Positions 8,237 to 17,741 of a DNA stretch of 64,000 bases are shown piece after piece. How positions within the stretch are numbered: the first letter of the stretch is position 1; the number at the start of each line of letters is the position of its first letter. The notes beneath the pieces were generated by a model, which saw only the letters and a list, made by a program, of their open reading frames with translations, was not told the DNA's origin and made no database searches. This stretch comes from Paraglaciecola arctica (GTDB lineage: Bacteria; Pseudomonadota; Gammaproteobacteria; Enterobacterales; Alteromonadaceae), in contig NZ_JAHKQO010000013.1 in the NCBI RefSeq assembly GCF_018861065.1, forward strand, positions 1 through 64,000, given 5' to 3'. The position numbers and the translations under genes were made by a program.

Positions 8237-8967
8237 GAAAGATAATTTTTGTATTGTCCTTGTTATTGCCTTTAGGTGTTATGGCTGCTGGCGGCAACGT
8301 TCATCTTGATAAAGCTGAGTATGACCTAACCGATAAAGCGTCATTACAAACCGGCGCTAAGTTGTTTATGAATTACTGTTTAGGATGTCACCAAACTCAG
8401 TATCAGCGTTACCAACGTACGTTTGAAGACTTAGGCATACCTGTTGAGTTAGGCCAAGCTAATTTACAATTTACAGGTGAAAAGCCTGGTGAGCACATTA
8501 AAAATGCTATGCCTAGTGAATCAGGTGCCAAATGGTTTGGTGCCCCGCCTCCAGATTTAACCCTAGTTGCGCGAGTGCGTGGTGCAGATTGGATCTACAC
8601 TTATTTAAGAAGCTTTTACGTAGACGAAAGCACTAAGTTTGGTGTGAATAACTTAGTGTTTCCTGACGTAGGCATGCCACACGCACTACAAGAGCTACAA
8701 GGTGTACCAAGAAAAACCACAGAAAAAATGTTGATAGACGGTGAAATGGTTGACCGTTATGTTGGTATAAAAGCTGACGGCAGTGGTGAACTAAGCGCAG
8801 CTGAATACGACACCGCAGTATTAGATTTGGTCAACTACTTAGTCTATATCGGTGAACCTTCGCGCTTACAATCAGAAAAAATTGGTCGCTGGGTGATGAT
8901 ATTCTTATTAGTGCTGTTAGTACTGGTATATTTACTGAAGAAAGAATATTGGAGAGATGTACATTAA
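8233..8967 (+). CDS. petC: ubiquinol-cytochrome c reductase, cytochrome c1
   Basis: Cytochrome c1 of the bc1 complex, periplasmic and carrying one covalent haem. It has an N-terminal signal peptide (ending near GVMAAGG), a haem-binding CLGCH motif around residues 51-55, and a C-terminal membrane anchor (about residues 219-236) before a short charged tail. The presumed methionine ligand lies in the MPHAL region. It is the last gene of petABC and overlaps petB by four bases. A hairpin follows 52 nt after the stop. Confidence 0.96.
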   Translation: MRKIIFVLSLLLPLGVMAAGGNVHLDKAEYDLTDKASLQTGAKLFMNYCLGCHQTQYQRYQRTFEDLGIPVELGQANLQFTGEKPGEHIKNAMPSESGAKWFGAPPPDLTLVARVRGADWIYTYLRSFYVDESTKFGVNNLVFPDVGMPHALQELQGVPRKTTEKMLIDGEMVDRYVGIKADGSGELSAAEYDTAVLDLVNYLVYIGEPSRLQSEKIGRWVMIFLLVLLVLVYLLKKEYWRDVH

Positions 8968-9018
8968 TTCATAGCACATTTTTAATGAATTTAGTGTATA
9001 ATCCGCGAAAATTTTGAT

Positions 9019-9053
9019 AGGGGCTATATATCACGTATATGCCCCTTTCTTTT
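9019..9053 (+). terminator. intrinsic terminator after petC
   Basis: AGGGGC (9019-9024) pairs with GCCCCT (9041-9046), with additional AT-rich pairing inside, followed by TTCTTTT. A TATAAT followed by CCGCG lies just upstream (8997-9002). The hairpin could therefore also sit in a leader leading to sspA. Confidence 0.82.
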
Positions 9054-9169
9054 CCGTTTTTAATTAGTCGATTGTGACCTACAAATCGCTAATAACAAAA
9101 CAATGCATAAACGCCTAAGGACAATCTTAGTGATTATGCGATTATGTAAGACATTTAGGAGATATATAG

Positions 9170-9802
9170 ATGGCTGTAGCCGCCAATAAACGTTCGATAA
9201 TGACGTTGTTTTCAGACACGATAGATATATACAGCCACCAAGCACGTATAGTGTTAGCCGAGAAAGGCGTTGGCGTAGAGATCAGTTTTACTGTTCCTAA
9301 CGAGTTACCAGAAGATCTTCTTGAACTAAACCCCTATGGTACTGTACCGACTTTGATTGATAGAGAGCTAGTTTTATATAATTCGCATATCATCATGGAA
9401 TATTTGGACGAGCGTTTCCCGCATCCTCCACTTATGCCTGTTTATCCGGTTTCTCGTGGTCAAAGTCGTTTGACTATGCATCGAATCCAGAACGACTGGT
9501 ACGTATTGGCTGAAAAGATTATGGCCAAAAAAGGTGACTTAGAAGCCACTCGTAATGAATTACGTGAAGCCTTTTTATCTTTAGCACCATTATTTGCTGA
9601 AACGCCATATTTCATGAGTGAAGAATTCAGTTTAGTCGATTGTTATTTAGCACCACTATTGTGGCGTTTACCTGCTTTAGGCATCGAACTAACCGGTACT
9701 GGTAGTAAAGACGTTAAAGCGTATATGAAGCGTATATTTGAAAGACCTTCGTTTATTGCGTCATTGACCGACCAAGAACGTGAAATACACAACCCACTTT
9801 AA
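9170..9802 (+). CDS. sspA: stringent starvation protein A
   Basis: RNA-polymerase-associated glutathione-S-transferase-fold protein SspA, 210 residues. In E. coli it is made under starvation and affects stationary-phase acid tolerance through transcription control. Motifs: TLFSDTIDIYSHQARIVLAEKG in parts, the thioredoxin-fold NPYGTVPTL with cis-Pro, and a C-terminal GST-like helical domain (FSLVDCYLAPLLWRL). AGGAG lies 9 nt before the ATG. It forms an operon with sspB 14 nt downstream. Confidence 0.96.
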   Translation: MAVAANKRSIMTLFSDTIDIYSHQARIVLAEKGVGVEISFTVPNELPEDLLELNPYGTVPTLIDRELVLYNSHIIMEYLDERFPHPPLMPVYPVSRGQSRLTMHRIQNDWYVLAEKIMAKKGDLEATRNELREAFLSLAPLFAETPYFMSEEFSLVDCYLAPLLWRLPALGIELTGTGSKDVKAYMKRIFERPSFIASLTDQEREIHNPL

Positions 9803-9816
9803 CGGCTAGAAGTGAT

Positions 9817-10221
9817 ATGACACCTAATCAACCTTACTTATTACGCGCATTTTATGATTGGATCGTAGATAACAATCTGACTCCTTATATAGTGGTCGAT
9901 GCGCATTATGCTGGAACACAAGTTCCGCAAGAGTTTGTCCAGGACGGTCAAATAGTGCTAAATGTATCTCCTGCGTCAACTGGTAATTTACAGTTAGGAT
10001 TGAACGAAATCATGTTTAACGCACGATTTGGTGGTGTGCCTAGAGAACTAGTTGTGCCTTGCCCCGCCGTATTAGCGATTTACGCGAAAGAAAATGGTGC
10101 AGGTACAGTCTTTACTGTTGAAGAAAACTTAGGTTCAGGCGAAGTAGAGTCTAAGCCAACACCTCAAGAACCGGCTACAAAGCCGAAGAAGGGTAAACCT
10201 ACTTTAACGGTTGTTAAGTAG
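9817..10221 (+). CDS. sspB: ClpXP specificity-enhancing factor SspB
   Basis: SspB adaptor, which delivers ssrA-tagged proteins to ClpXP. The folded N-terminal domain (about residues 1-105) contains the typical RAFYDWIVDNNLTPY and NEIMFNARFGG stretches. A flexible acidic/proline linker follows, and the tail (GKPTLTVVK) resembles the ClpX-docking end of SspB. It is 134 residues, with sspA immediately upstream as in most gammaproteobacteria. Confidence 0.95.
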   Translation: MTPNQPYLLRAFYDWIVDNNLTPYIVVDAHYAGTQVPQEFVQDGQIVLNVSPASTGNLQLGLNEIMFNARFGGVPRELVVPCPAVLAIYAKENGAGTVFTVEENLGSGEVESKPTPQEPATKPKKGKPTLTVVK

Positions 10222-10247
10222 CTGGGTTATTCGAAACATCTCAATCT

Positions 10248-10280
10248 ATATAGGACCAACCCTTGGTGTTGGTTCTATAT
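10248..10280. terminator. strong hairpin after sspB, no U-tract
   Basis: Thirteen bases (10248-10260) pair with 10268-10280 with one G-T wobble around a 7-nt loop. No T-run follows on either strand, so it may stabilise the sspAB mRNA end instead of terminating it alone. Confidence 0.5.
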
Positions 10281-10386
10281 GATGCCTGAAATTATTCAAA
10301 ATCATAAAAAGATTGCAGGTTAAAATATTATCCTTATTATATCAAATATGCTCCCGCACATTTGTTAGTCATTATAGGGATTAATA

Positions 10387-10458
10387 ATGAAACCGCCTTT
10401 TGTCATTTCTCTGTTAGCAATCACACTTAGTTCCTCAGTATCCACATTCCAACGATGA
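10387..10458 (+). CDS. 23-residue signal-peptide-like ORF, possible leader
   Basis: ATG at 10387 with AGGGA nearby upstream opens a 23-codon frame reading MKPPFVISLLAITLSSSVST and then FQR. Its TGA overlaps the ATG of the next gene (ATGA, 10455-10458), so the two would be translationally coupled. It resembles a signal peptide with no mature part. It may be a coupling leader peptide or the remnant of a degraded gene. Confidence 0.35.
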   Translation: MKPPFVISLLAITLSSSVSTFQR

Positions 10459-11426
10459 AAAATACTAATCAGCAAGGTATTTCAGTGAGCATTTTATTGT
10501 TTATGATTTACCGTTATGCATTACTTTTTCAATTATCGTTGATATCAACTCTTGTTGAAGGTGCGACTAACTGTGGTTCAGTGACTGACCTGTGGAATGA
10601 AGCTTTATCGATAGAACAATTAAGTGTGCAAGAAAAGTTACTAGAGAATAGCCAAACAGTGGTTGCAGATATTCGCGCTAGTAAATTCGCTGCGTTATTT
10701 GAAACCTGCATTGAAACTGATTTTACCGATGCAACTCTAAAAAAATTATCTATAAATGATAAAGATGTCTTGTATCAATTGATGAATAAAATCACCTTTT
10801 ACTCCCAAAACGACAGTATGCTTAGTTTCATAACTGGATTATTGGAAGATCTACCTTCCGAGGATTTAAGTAAAAAACGATACGCTGAGACTTTGTACTC
10901 TAGATATATAGCTAATTGGATGTTTGTTGAAGCACAAGAGTTGAAAACAAAATTTGAATTGGACAGCGCCGACTACTTATTTATACTTTCAGGGAACTTG
11001 GAAGGTAGCAGACAGGTTGTTATTCCTTTTCTTGAGATTGGAAAACTTCAAGAAAAGAAGGCGTTGTTTAGTGGAAGTCATGTGATAGTTGTAGGATCAC
11101 CATTTTGCCAACCATCTGAACGATTCTCAGTGTGGTTAAAAGACAAGCCAGAGTTAAACAAGATTATGGATAAACATTCAACTTGGATAACTCGACAAAA
11201 TGGTGACTTGCGGCTCAATGAAGTTCTTGAACATAACTCTATCTCTGACCATCAGCCATATAGTTTTGTATATAAAAGGGATCAATGGCCTGAAATTACT
11301 TATTGGGGAACACCCACTTTGTATTTTTTCGAGCAAAATAGCTTGGTAAGGCAGATTGTAGGGTGGCCGAAAGAGGGCAGAGAAGTCCAGCTTAGAGAAG
11401 CTCTCGCGGCAATCGGCCTACTTTGA
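10455..11426 (+). CDS. secreted protein with C-terminal thioredoxin-fold-like domain, unrecognised
   Basis: I do not recognise a named family. The N-terminus has a hydrophobic stretch (about residues 9-34) that could be a signal peptide or anchor, so a periplasmic location is likely. Residues 40-205 look helical. The last third resembles a thioredoxin-like fold: a beta strand then GSPFCQPSE with one cysteine (Cys218) where CxxC would be, and WGTPTLYFF with a candidate cis-proline (Pro287). This would be a redox-inactive or single-cysteine relative. It stands alone between sspAB and dolP and is preceded by an overlapping 23-codon ORF. Confidence 0.6.
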   Translation: MKNTNQQGISVSILLFMIYRYALLFQLSLISTLVEGATNCGSVTDLWNEALSIEQLSVQEKLLENSQTVVADIRASKFAALFETCIETDFTDATLKKLSINDKDVLYQLMNKITFYSQNDSMLSFITGLLEDLPSEDLSKKRYAETLYSRYIANWMFVEAQELKTKFELDSADYLFILSGNLEGSRQVVIPFLEIGKLQEKKALFSGSHVIVVGSPFCQPSERFSVWLKDKPELNKIMDKHSTWITRQNGDLRLNEVLEHNSISDHQPYSFVYKRDQWPEITYWGTPTLYFFEQNSLVRQIVGWPKEGREVQLREALAAIGLL

Positions 11427-11462
11427 TAATCCTGCTTTAGGATAGTGGCTTAGGAAGCCCGA

Positions 11463-12041
11463 TTAAGTATATTCAAATGCCTTAATCACTTGTTTTACAC
11501 CATTGACATTACGGGTGATATCCACGGCTATATTGGATTCATGTTCGGTGACCAAACCCATTAAGAATACTTCTCCGTTTTCAACCTCTATCTCGATGTG
11601 TAGGCCATCTATACGTTTATCTGCGATCAGTTTGGTTTTTATTTTTGAGGCTAACCAAGCATCATTGGCTATGACACCTGCGGGAATAGGTGAGCCTAGG
11701 CGGATTTGGTTATGGAGCTTTTTAATATTTTTAACTGTTGCAGCAAGGTTTTGAGCCTGTTGTATCAATTCTTGAGTCGGCGCCTGACCCACCAATAAAG
11801 CGGTACCATTAAATACCTGTACAGTGATGCTAGTTTGTTCTTGTACTGCCAAGTCTTTTGCCAGTGCATTAGATATACGGCTAGCGGCGGTGGTATCGTC
11901 AACCTGAGTGCCTATAGTGCGTCTATCATGAGCTACAGATGCTGCGCCAACACCGGCACCAATAATTAGCCCTGCGCAGCCTTGTAGTAATAGGGCTGCT
12001 GAGAGTAGCGATGTTAGCAATATTTTTTTGGTTTTTAACAC
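11463..12041 (-). CDS. dolP: BON-domain outer-membrane lipoprotein DolP (YraP)
   Basis: Outer-membrane lipoprotein with two BON domains. In E. coli DolP supports outer-membrane integrity and amidase regulation at the division site. The lipoprotein signal ends LLLQGCAG (lipobox cysteine about residue 22). Two BON repeats follow at about residues 45-112 and 123-190, each with the typical glycine-containing VFNGTALLVGQ or VENGEVFLMG strand. It is the last gene of lpoA-yraN-diaA-dolP and starts 3 nt after diaA. Confidence 0.93.
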   Translation of the reverse strand: MLKTKKILLTSLLSAALLLQGCAGLIIGAGVGAASVAHDRRTIGTQVDDTTAASRISNALAKDLAVQEQTSITVQVFNGTALLVGQAPTQELIQQAQNLAATVKNIKKLHNQIRLGSPIPAGVIANDAWLASKIKTKLIADKRIDGLHIEIEVENGEVFLMGLVTEHESNIAVDITRNVNGVKQVIKAFEYT

Positions 12042-12044
12042 GGG

Positions 12045-12680
<636 letters not shown>

Positions 12681-13055
12681 TTAAACACTTTTTAACCAAT
12701 TGACATTGTGCGGCTGTCGGCCCTTTCCTTCAATGCCCACTAAGTCAATTCTATGGGGGACGATACTCGGATTAAAGCCCTTTTCTTGCATATAGTGCAT
12801 AACCGCAGACTCAAACTTACGTTTTTTACTTGTATGAAAAAATTCAACTGCAGAGCCGTGTTGACTGTTGCTGCGATATTTAACTTCAACAAATACCAGT
12901 TCGTCTCGGTCTTGCATAATTAAGTCTATTTCACCTGTGCGGCAGCGATAATTTTGCATCACAAATGTGAGACCCTGCTGCTCTAAGAAGGTTCGAGCAA
13001 AACGCTCAGCTTCCCCGCCTATTGCAGTAGACAGTGCCTGCTTAATCCATCGCAA
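12681..13055 (-). CDS. yraN: YraN family (UPF0102) nuclease-fold protein
   Basis: UPF0102/YraN protein, 124 residues, with a restriction-endonuclease-like fold. The metal-site pattern is present: an early Glu in GGEAERFARTFLEQQG, then GEIDLIMQD, then VFVEVKYR. Its biological role is not established. The 5' end overlaps the end of lpoA by 14 bases, suggesting translational coupling in the lpoA operon. Confidence 0.92.
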   Translation of the reverse strand: MRWIKQALSTAIGGEAERFARTFLEQQGLTFVMQNYRCRTGEIDLIMQDRDELVFVEVKYRSNSQHGSAVEFFHTSKKRKFESAVMHYMQEKGFNPSIVPHRIDLVGIEGKGRQPHNVNWLKSV

Positions 13056-14985
13056 GTAATTTTACTCTGTCTTGGGCAACTTGTGCCCAAGGTAAGCGCC
13101 TATGTAATACACCCTGTTCATCTACGTTGATTTCACCGGTTAATCCATGGCTAACAATCTGCGGTAGTGATTTTAACCGACGTAAATTGGGCAGTAAATT
13201 GTAGGCATCGAATCCCATAGCAAATAGCCGTAACAGAGTGTCTTGACGTTGTGGCCATAGTTGTTTGCTTTGATTCGCTAAGGGTTGCCAACTATGTTCA
13301 GGTAACATCCAAGGCATATCTGCGAAGGTGAGGTTACGTAGATCTCTCAGACTGTTACTATTTAGATCAACGCTATAGCTGCGTGAAGAAGCAAATACTG
13401 ATAGTGACTTTCGAGCAAAAGGGCTAAGGCTGGCTTCAATAATAGGGTTAAGCAGCGCGGTTTGTTCTGGGTTTGCAAATAATACTATGGAGTCAATATC
13501 ACGACGGTTTCTTTCCACCCCAAATACTTCAACATCGGCTAGCGTTTCGATTTGTTTAATACGTTTATCACTTTGCGCAACGTCCAACTTTTCAGATACT
13601 TGGATACGCATGTTTTTGTTGTCAGTAAAAATACTTAAGTCTGGTTGAATTGCATTGGGGATTTCTTGCCATGTGGCAATAAATGCTGCGGCCATTCTTT
13701 GAGTGGTTGGATTATCGGCAGCAAATATGATTGGTCTAACCAACTGATTTTTCTGAATATGTTGCGCCAGTTGTTGTGCTTCATCTTCTGGGGCCAATGA
13801 AAAGTAATAGTGTTCAGCCGCAGGGGAGTGTGACTCTTCTGTGGTATCTAGCTGCGCAATAACTGGGAGTTTAGGCGTTATCTCTACTCTATTTAGTGCT
13901 AAAAGTATTTTGTCTTTCGGTAACACAGCACGAAGTTCAATAATTTTCTCTTTAACCAAGGGGCCCAACACCACATCAAAATCCGCTACCATTTCATTTA
14001 GCTGTTGCGCCGTTTTTAATGCGGAATCGAAAAAGCGGATCTCACGGTATGTTTTAGTCATGCTAGAAATGGCATCATTTGAGACTTCACTGGTTTCAGA
14101 CAGGTTATTCGAGTCAAGCACTGCAGAATCTAAGCTTTCCAAATACGCGGCCAATATGCCTTCTTTTATCGCTTGGCCTTGATTGGCTAGTCTGCCGGAC
14201 AATGGTAATAACACTGCAATACGTTTTGCCTGAATGGTAGGCTCTAACAAAGATTGCTGGATCTCTGCTGGTAGATTGTTTACAAGTGAATGCCCTAAAT
14301 GCCTACTTTGCCAACTAACAAGTTGTTGGTTAAACAGGTCAGGTTCCAAGGCAAAACGTTTTACGATAATCGCTAACTGTAACCAAGGTTGCAATTTTGT
14401 TTCTGACAGTCGTGCTTTTTCTAAATCACTTAAGGTTAACTTGTTAACCCATTTCCAAATTGTTTGAGTTTTTTCTGGGTCATCAATGTTGGTGTCTTGA
14501 AATGCTTTGGCGGCGTTTAACCATTGCTTTTTATTAACAAAAAGCTGCGCTTCTAGAGCGGCAATGCGACCCTGGTAACCATAATCCCCTTGTAAATTGG
14601 CGAGTATAATTTCTACATTGTCATATGCCTCGTTAGACAGAATTAGGTAACATTCTGCTAGAAGTAAACTGCCATGAGTGATGTGGCGATTATCTTGTAA
14701 TTCTGATTGCAGTACTTTTAGCATTCGAATGCTTTTTTCGCACTGTTGCTCAAATTGCAACGCTTCGGCGGCTTGTAATAAATACTCATTGCGCTGGTAG
14801 AAATTTTTGGTGCTAGCATCATATTGTTTTGCTTGAGTTAAAAAATAAGCACTGTCTTTGACTTGTTCGATAATTTCTTTAGTTGGTTTTACTGCAATTT
14901 TTTGAGGTTGCCGAGTTGGGCTGCTAGAACAAGAAAAAAAACACAAAATAGTGATACAAAAAATCACTAACGCTCGAAAACTCAT
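13042..14985 (-). CDS. lpoA: penicillin-binding protein activator LpoA
   Basis: Outer-membrane lipoprotein that activates PBP1A for peptidoglycan synthesis. The lipoprotein signal (FCITILCFFSCSSS) has its lipobox cysteine near residue 19. A helical TPR-like N-terminal domain spans about residues 45-240. A periplasmic-binding-protein-like C-terminal domain starts around KRIAVLLPLSGRLANQGQAI in parts and continues to the end. The length, 647 residues, fits the family. It is divergent from rsmI, as in E. coli (yraM/yraL). Confidence 0.94.
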   Translation of the reverse strand: MSFRALVIFCITILCFFSCSSSPTRQPQKIAVKPTKEIIEQVKDSAYFLTQAKQYDASTKNFYQRNEYLLQAAEALQFEQQCEKSIRMLKVLQSELQDNRHITHGSLLLAECYLILSNEAYDNVEIILANLQGDYGYQGRIAALEAQLFVNKKQWLNAAKAFQDTNIDDPEKTQTIWKWVNKLTLSDLEKARLSETKLQPWLQLAIIVKRFALEPDLFNQQLVSWQSRHLGHSLVNNLPAEIQQSLLEPTIQAKRIAVLLPLSGRLANQGQAIKEGILAAYLESLDSAVLDSNNLSETSEVSNDAISSMTKTYREIRFFDSALKTAQQLNEMVADFDVVLGPLVKEKIIELRAVLPKDKILLALNRVEITPKLPVIAQLDTTEESHSPAAEHYYFSLAPEDEAQQLAQHIQKNQLVRPIIFAADNPTTQRMAAAFIATWQEIPNAIQPDLSIFTDNKNMRIQVSEKLDVAQSDKRIKQIETLADVEVFGVERNRRDIDSIVLFANPEQTALLNPIIEASLSPFARKSLSVFASSRSYSVDLNSNSLRDLRNLTFADMPWMLPEHSWQPLANQSKQLWPQRQDTLLRLFAMGFDAYNLLPNLRRLKSLPQIVSHGLTGEINVDEQGVLHRRLPWAQVAQDRVKLLAMD

Positions 14986-15130
14986 CGATGATACCCATTA
15001 AATAAAGTGATAATAACCATGTTAGTTTATAGTATCGGATATAAATATCTAATGCTTTGTGACTAGGATGCGCGATAAAGCCCATACTTGGATCAAGGTT
15101 AGACAATTGCATTAATTTGGAGAGTTATCA

Positions 15131-15970
15131 TTGATTGAGTCAGGCACCTTATATATTGTCGCCACGCCTATTGGCAATTTGGAAGACATTACCCTTAGGG
15201 CATTACGTATTTTGGGCGAGGTGGACTTAATTGCCGCTGAAGATACTCGGCATAGTCAGCGTTTGCTGCAGCACTATGATATTTCAACGCGACTGACCTC
15301 ATTACATGATCACAATGAATCTCAGCGAGCCACTCAACTGATTGAAAAACTAAATCTCGGTCAAAACATTGCGTTAATTTCTGATGCAGGCACACCACTT
15401 ATAAGCGACCCTGGTTATGGTTTGGTCAGTCACTGCACAGCAGCTGGGGTGAAAGTTGTACCATTGCCCGGACCTTGTGCAGCGATAACCGCCCTATGCG
15501 CTGCGGGGTTAGCGACAGATAGATTTAAATTTGAAGGTTTTTTACCGGTTAAGGCAGTGGCTAAGCAGCAGGTTTTGCAGCGATTACTTACGGAAACCAG
15601 TACAAGTGTATTTTATGAATCTCCCCGAAGAGTAGCGGAAACTGTCAAACAAATAGTGATTGAGTTGGGTGAACATCGTCAAATGGTAGTGGCAAAAGAG
15701 CTAACAAAAACCTTTGAGACCTTTTATTCAGGTACTGCACAAGCTTGTTTAACTTGGCTCGAAGCCGATGCAAACCATCAAAGAGGTGAATTTGTATTAA
15801 TGATCGCCGGTGAAAAGCAAGATCAAACAGCAGTGTCGGCTGATGCACTTAATTTACTTAAACTTTTAGTGGCAGAACTCCCCCTTAAAAAAGCAGCAGC
15901 GGTCACAGCTGCTCAATATGGATTAAAGAAGAATCAGCTTTATCAACTCGGGTTAGAGCTTAATTTATGA
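15131..15970 (+). CDS. rsmI: 16S rRNA 2'-O-methyltransferase RsmI (C1402)
   Basis: RsmI methylates the 2'-O of C1402 in 16S rRNA. It is a tetrapyrrole-methylase-fold enzyme: LYIVATPIGNLEDITLRALR in parts, AAEDTRHSQRLL, SDAGTPLISDPGY and PLPGPCAAITALCAAGL are all present. The start is TTG at 15131, preceded by GGAGAG at a good distance; no ATG is available nearby. It is 279 residues and overlaps apbE by four bases. Confidence 0.95.
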   Translation: MIESGTLYIVATPIGNLEDITLRALRILGEVDLIAAEDTRHSQRLLQHYDISTRLTSLHDHNESQRATQLIEKLNLGQNIALISDAGTPLISDPGYGLVSHCTAAGVKVVPLPGPCAAITALCAAGLATDRFKFEGFLPVKAVAKQQVLQRLLTETSTSVFYESPRRVAETVKQIVIELGEHRQMVVAKELTKTFETFYSGTAQACLTWLEADANHQRGEFVLMIAGEKQDQTAVSADALNLLKLLVAELPLKKAAAVTAAQYGLKKNQLYQLGLELNL

Positions 15971-16938
15971 GAACAAAAAGCCTACTTACATTTATGTTCT
16001 GCAATCTGCTTTTTTCAGGTGCATCAACGGCAAAATGGTTTGAAGATAGTCAGGCAATAATGGGGACGAATATACATGTAGAGCTGTGGAGTGATTCTAC
16101 TCAACAAGGTCAAGGGGCAATTCAAATGGTAATGGATGAAATGCGGCGAATTGATCAGGCCATGAGTCCCTACATTGAAAGTAGCGAATTGAGTCTACTC
16201 AATAAACACGGTGCTAAGGATTACGTAGCCATTTCTAAAGAGTTATTCGATCTTATCGTATTATCTGTAGAACTCGCAAAGGAAACCGACGGCGCCTTCG
16301 ATATTACTTTTGCGAGCGTGGGTTACCTTTACAATTACCGAGAGCATCAAAAACCACAACAAAGCCAAATAACTGATTTATTAAAGGCCGTTAATTATAG
16401 GCACTTAAGGTTCGATTCTCACAACAATAGAATTTTTTTCGCCCATCCCAATGTGAAAATTGATTTAGGTGGCATTGCCAAAGGTCACGCAGTCGATAAT
16501 GCAATCGAATTATTGCGCAATAGTGGCATTAAACATGCTTTGGTGACAGCTGGCGGTGATACAAAATTGTTAGGTGACAGGTTAGGTAAACCTTGGATGG
16601 TAGGTATTCGAGATCCTCGAAATCAACACAAACAAACTGTAGTTTTGCCATTGGCAAATACTGGGTTGTCAACTTCAGGTGATTACGAGCGTTATTTCGA
16701 GCAAGACGGAAAGCGTTATCATCATATTTTATCGCCAAAAACGGGTGAATCAGCCTATGAGGTGCAAAGTGTCTCTATCATTGGCAACCGCAGTACATTG
16801 AATGATGCGTTGTCTACCGCGGTTTTTGTTTTGGGGGTACACAAAGGAATGGACCTGCTAAATCGAACGCCAGGATACGATGGCATTATTGTGGATAATC
16901 AGCGCAAGTTGCATTATTCCAATGCATTGGTTGAATAA
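15967..16938 (+). CDS. apbE: FAD:protein FMN transferase (ApbE family)
   Basis: ApbE-type flavin transferase, which attaches FMN covalently to threonine of target proteins such as NqrB/NqrC. It has an N-terminal signal sequence without a lipobox, so it is probably periplasmic. Family motifs: IMGTNIHVELW, KIDLGGIAKGHAVD, TAGGDTKLLG and GLSTSGDYERYF, with YHHILSPKTG near the Mg2+ site. It is 323 residues and overlaps the rsmI stop (ATGA). No target gene is in the window. Confidence 0.93.
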   Translation: MRTKSLLTFMFCNLLFSGASTAKWFEDSQAIMGTNIHVELWSDSTQQGQGAIQMVMDEMRRIDQAMSPYIESSELSLLNKHGAKDYVAISKELFDLIVLSVELAKETDGAFDITFASVGYLYNYREHQKPQQSQITDLLKAVNYRHLRFDSHNNRIFFAHPNVKIDLGGIAKGHAVDNAIELLRNSGIKHALVTAGGDTKLLGDRLGKPWMVGIRDPRNQHKQTVVLPLANTGLSTSGDYERYFEQDGKRYHHILSPKTGESAYEVQSVSIIGNRSTLNDALSTAVFVLGVHKGMDLLNRTPGYDGIIVDNQRKLHYSNALVE

Positions 16939-16979
16939 TTTTCACTATTTTTTGTCAGTAATTTGATGAGTAGAAAACA

Positions 16980-17525
16980 ATGAATAAAATTACAGGTCAA
17001 ACAGGCCTGCATATTCCTAATATTATTGACGTGGAAGCCAGTGGTTTCGGCGCGGCCAGTTATCCGATTGAAGTTGGGGTTATCAATCAAGCAGGAGAAC
17101 GATTCTGTTGTTTGATTAAACCACAAGATGACTGGACACATTGGGATACCAGAGCTGAAGCTTTACATGGTATTAGTCGCCAAGTTTTGGCGGAAAAAGG
17201 CTTGGTTGTGCAGGAGGTTTGTTCACAACTCAATCAATTTTTAGCAGGGCAAGTTGTTTATTCAGATGGATGGGTAGTAGATGATACTTGGTTAATAAAA
17301 CTCTTTAATGCGGCAAAGATGGTGATGAAATTTCATGTCAGCTCATTAGAGATGATTTTAAAAGAAATACAAATGCCACTTTGGCACGAAACCAAGGAAA
17401 CCTTATTCCAGCAAATGCAAGAGCAGCGCCATCGAGCTAGTAGTGACGCAGCACTTATTCAAAAGACTTTTGTAACAACGCAACTGATGTGTAATCAAAA
17501 TAATAGTCAATTGCAGTTGTCTTGA
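16980..17525 (+). CDS. DEDDh-type 3'-5' exonuclease domain protein
   Basis: A 181-residue DnaQ-like exonuclease. The catalytic pattern is visible: Asp17-x-Glu19 in the first motif (DVEASGFG), an aspartate in YSDGWVVDDTWL, and His...Asp in HRASSDAAL near the C-terminus. The GINQ-type second strand (EVGVINQAGERF) is also typical. The substrate is unknown. It lies downstream of apbE by 41 nt on the same strand. It is shorter than DnaQ and has no clamp-binding tail that I can see. Confidence 0.82.
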   Translation: MNKITGQTGLHIPNIIDVEASGFGAASYPIEVGVINQAGERFCCLIKPQDDWTHWDTRAEALHGISRQVLAEKGLVVQEVCSQLNQFLAGQVVYSDGWVVDDTWLIKLFNAAKMVMKFHVSSLEMILKEIQMPLWHETKETLFQQMQEQRHRASSDAALIQKTFVTTQLMCNQNNSQLQLS

Positions 17526-17741
17526 TTGTATCTTAGGTAGGTTTGTTCTAGTTCAAAGCATTGCTGTCATTTATGAGGCCCACACATCCATTCAACAGTT
17601 GTTTTCAATATTCAAAGCGACAGGTATTGTCATTTTTCAAAGCGAGTATCCTTAGGTCGAATGCACTTTGTCGGATTAATTCTGGCGAAAGTAGCAATGC
17701 ACTTGTTAAAATAAGCATCCGTTCAAAACGATGAACCCCCT

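Noticed and set aside
10248-10280. standard intrinsic terminator after sspB
   Set aside because: The stem is strong but there is no T-run on either strand, so I list it only as a low-confidence hairpin.
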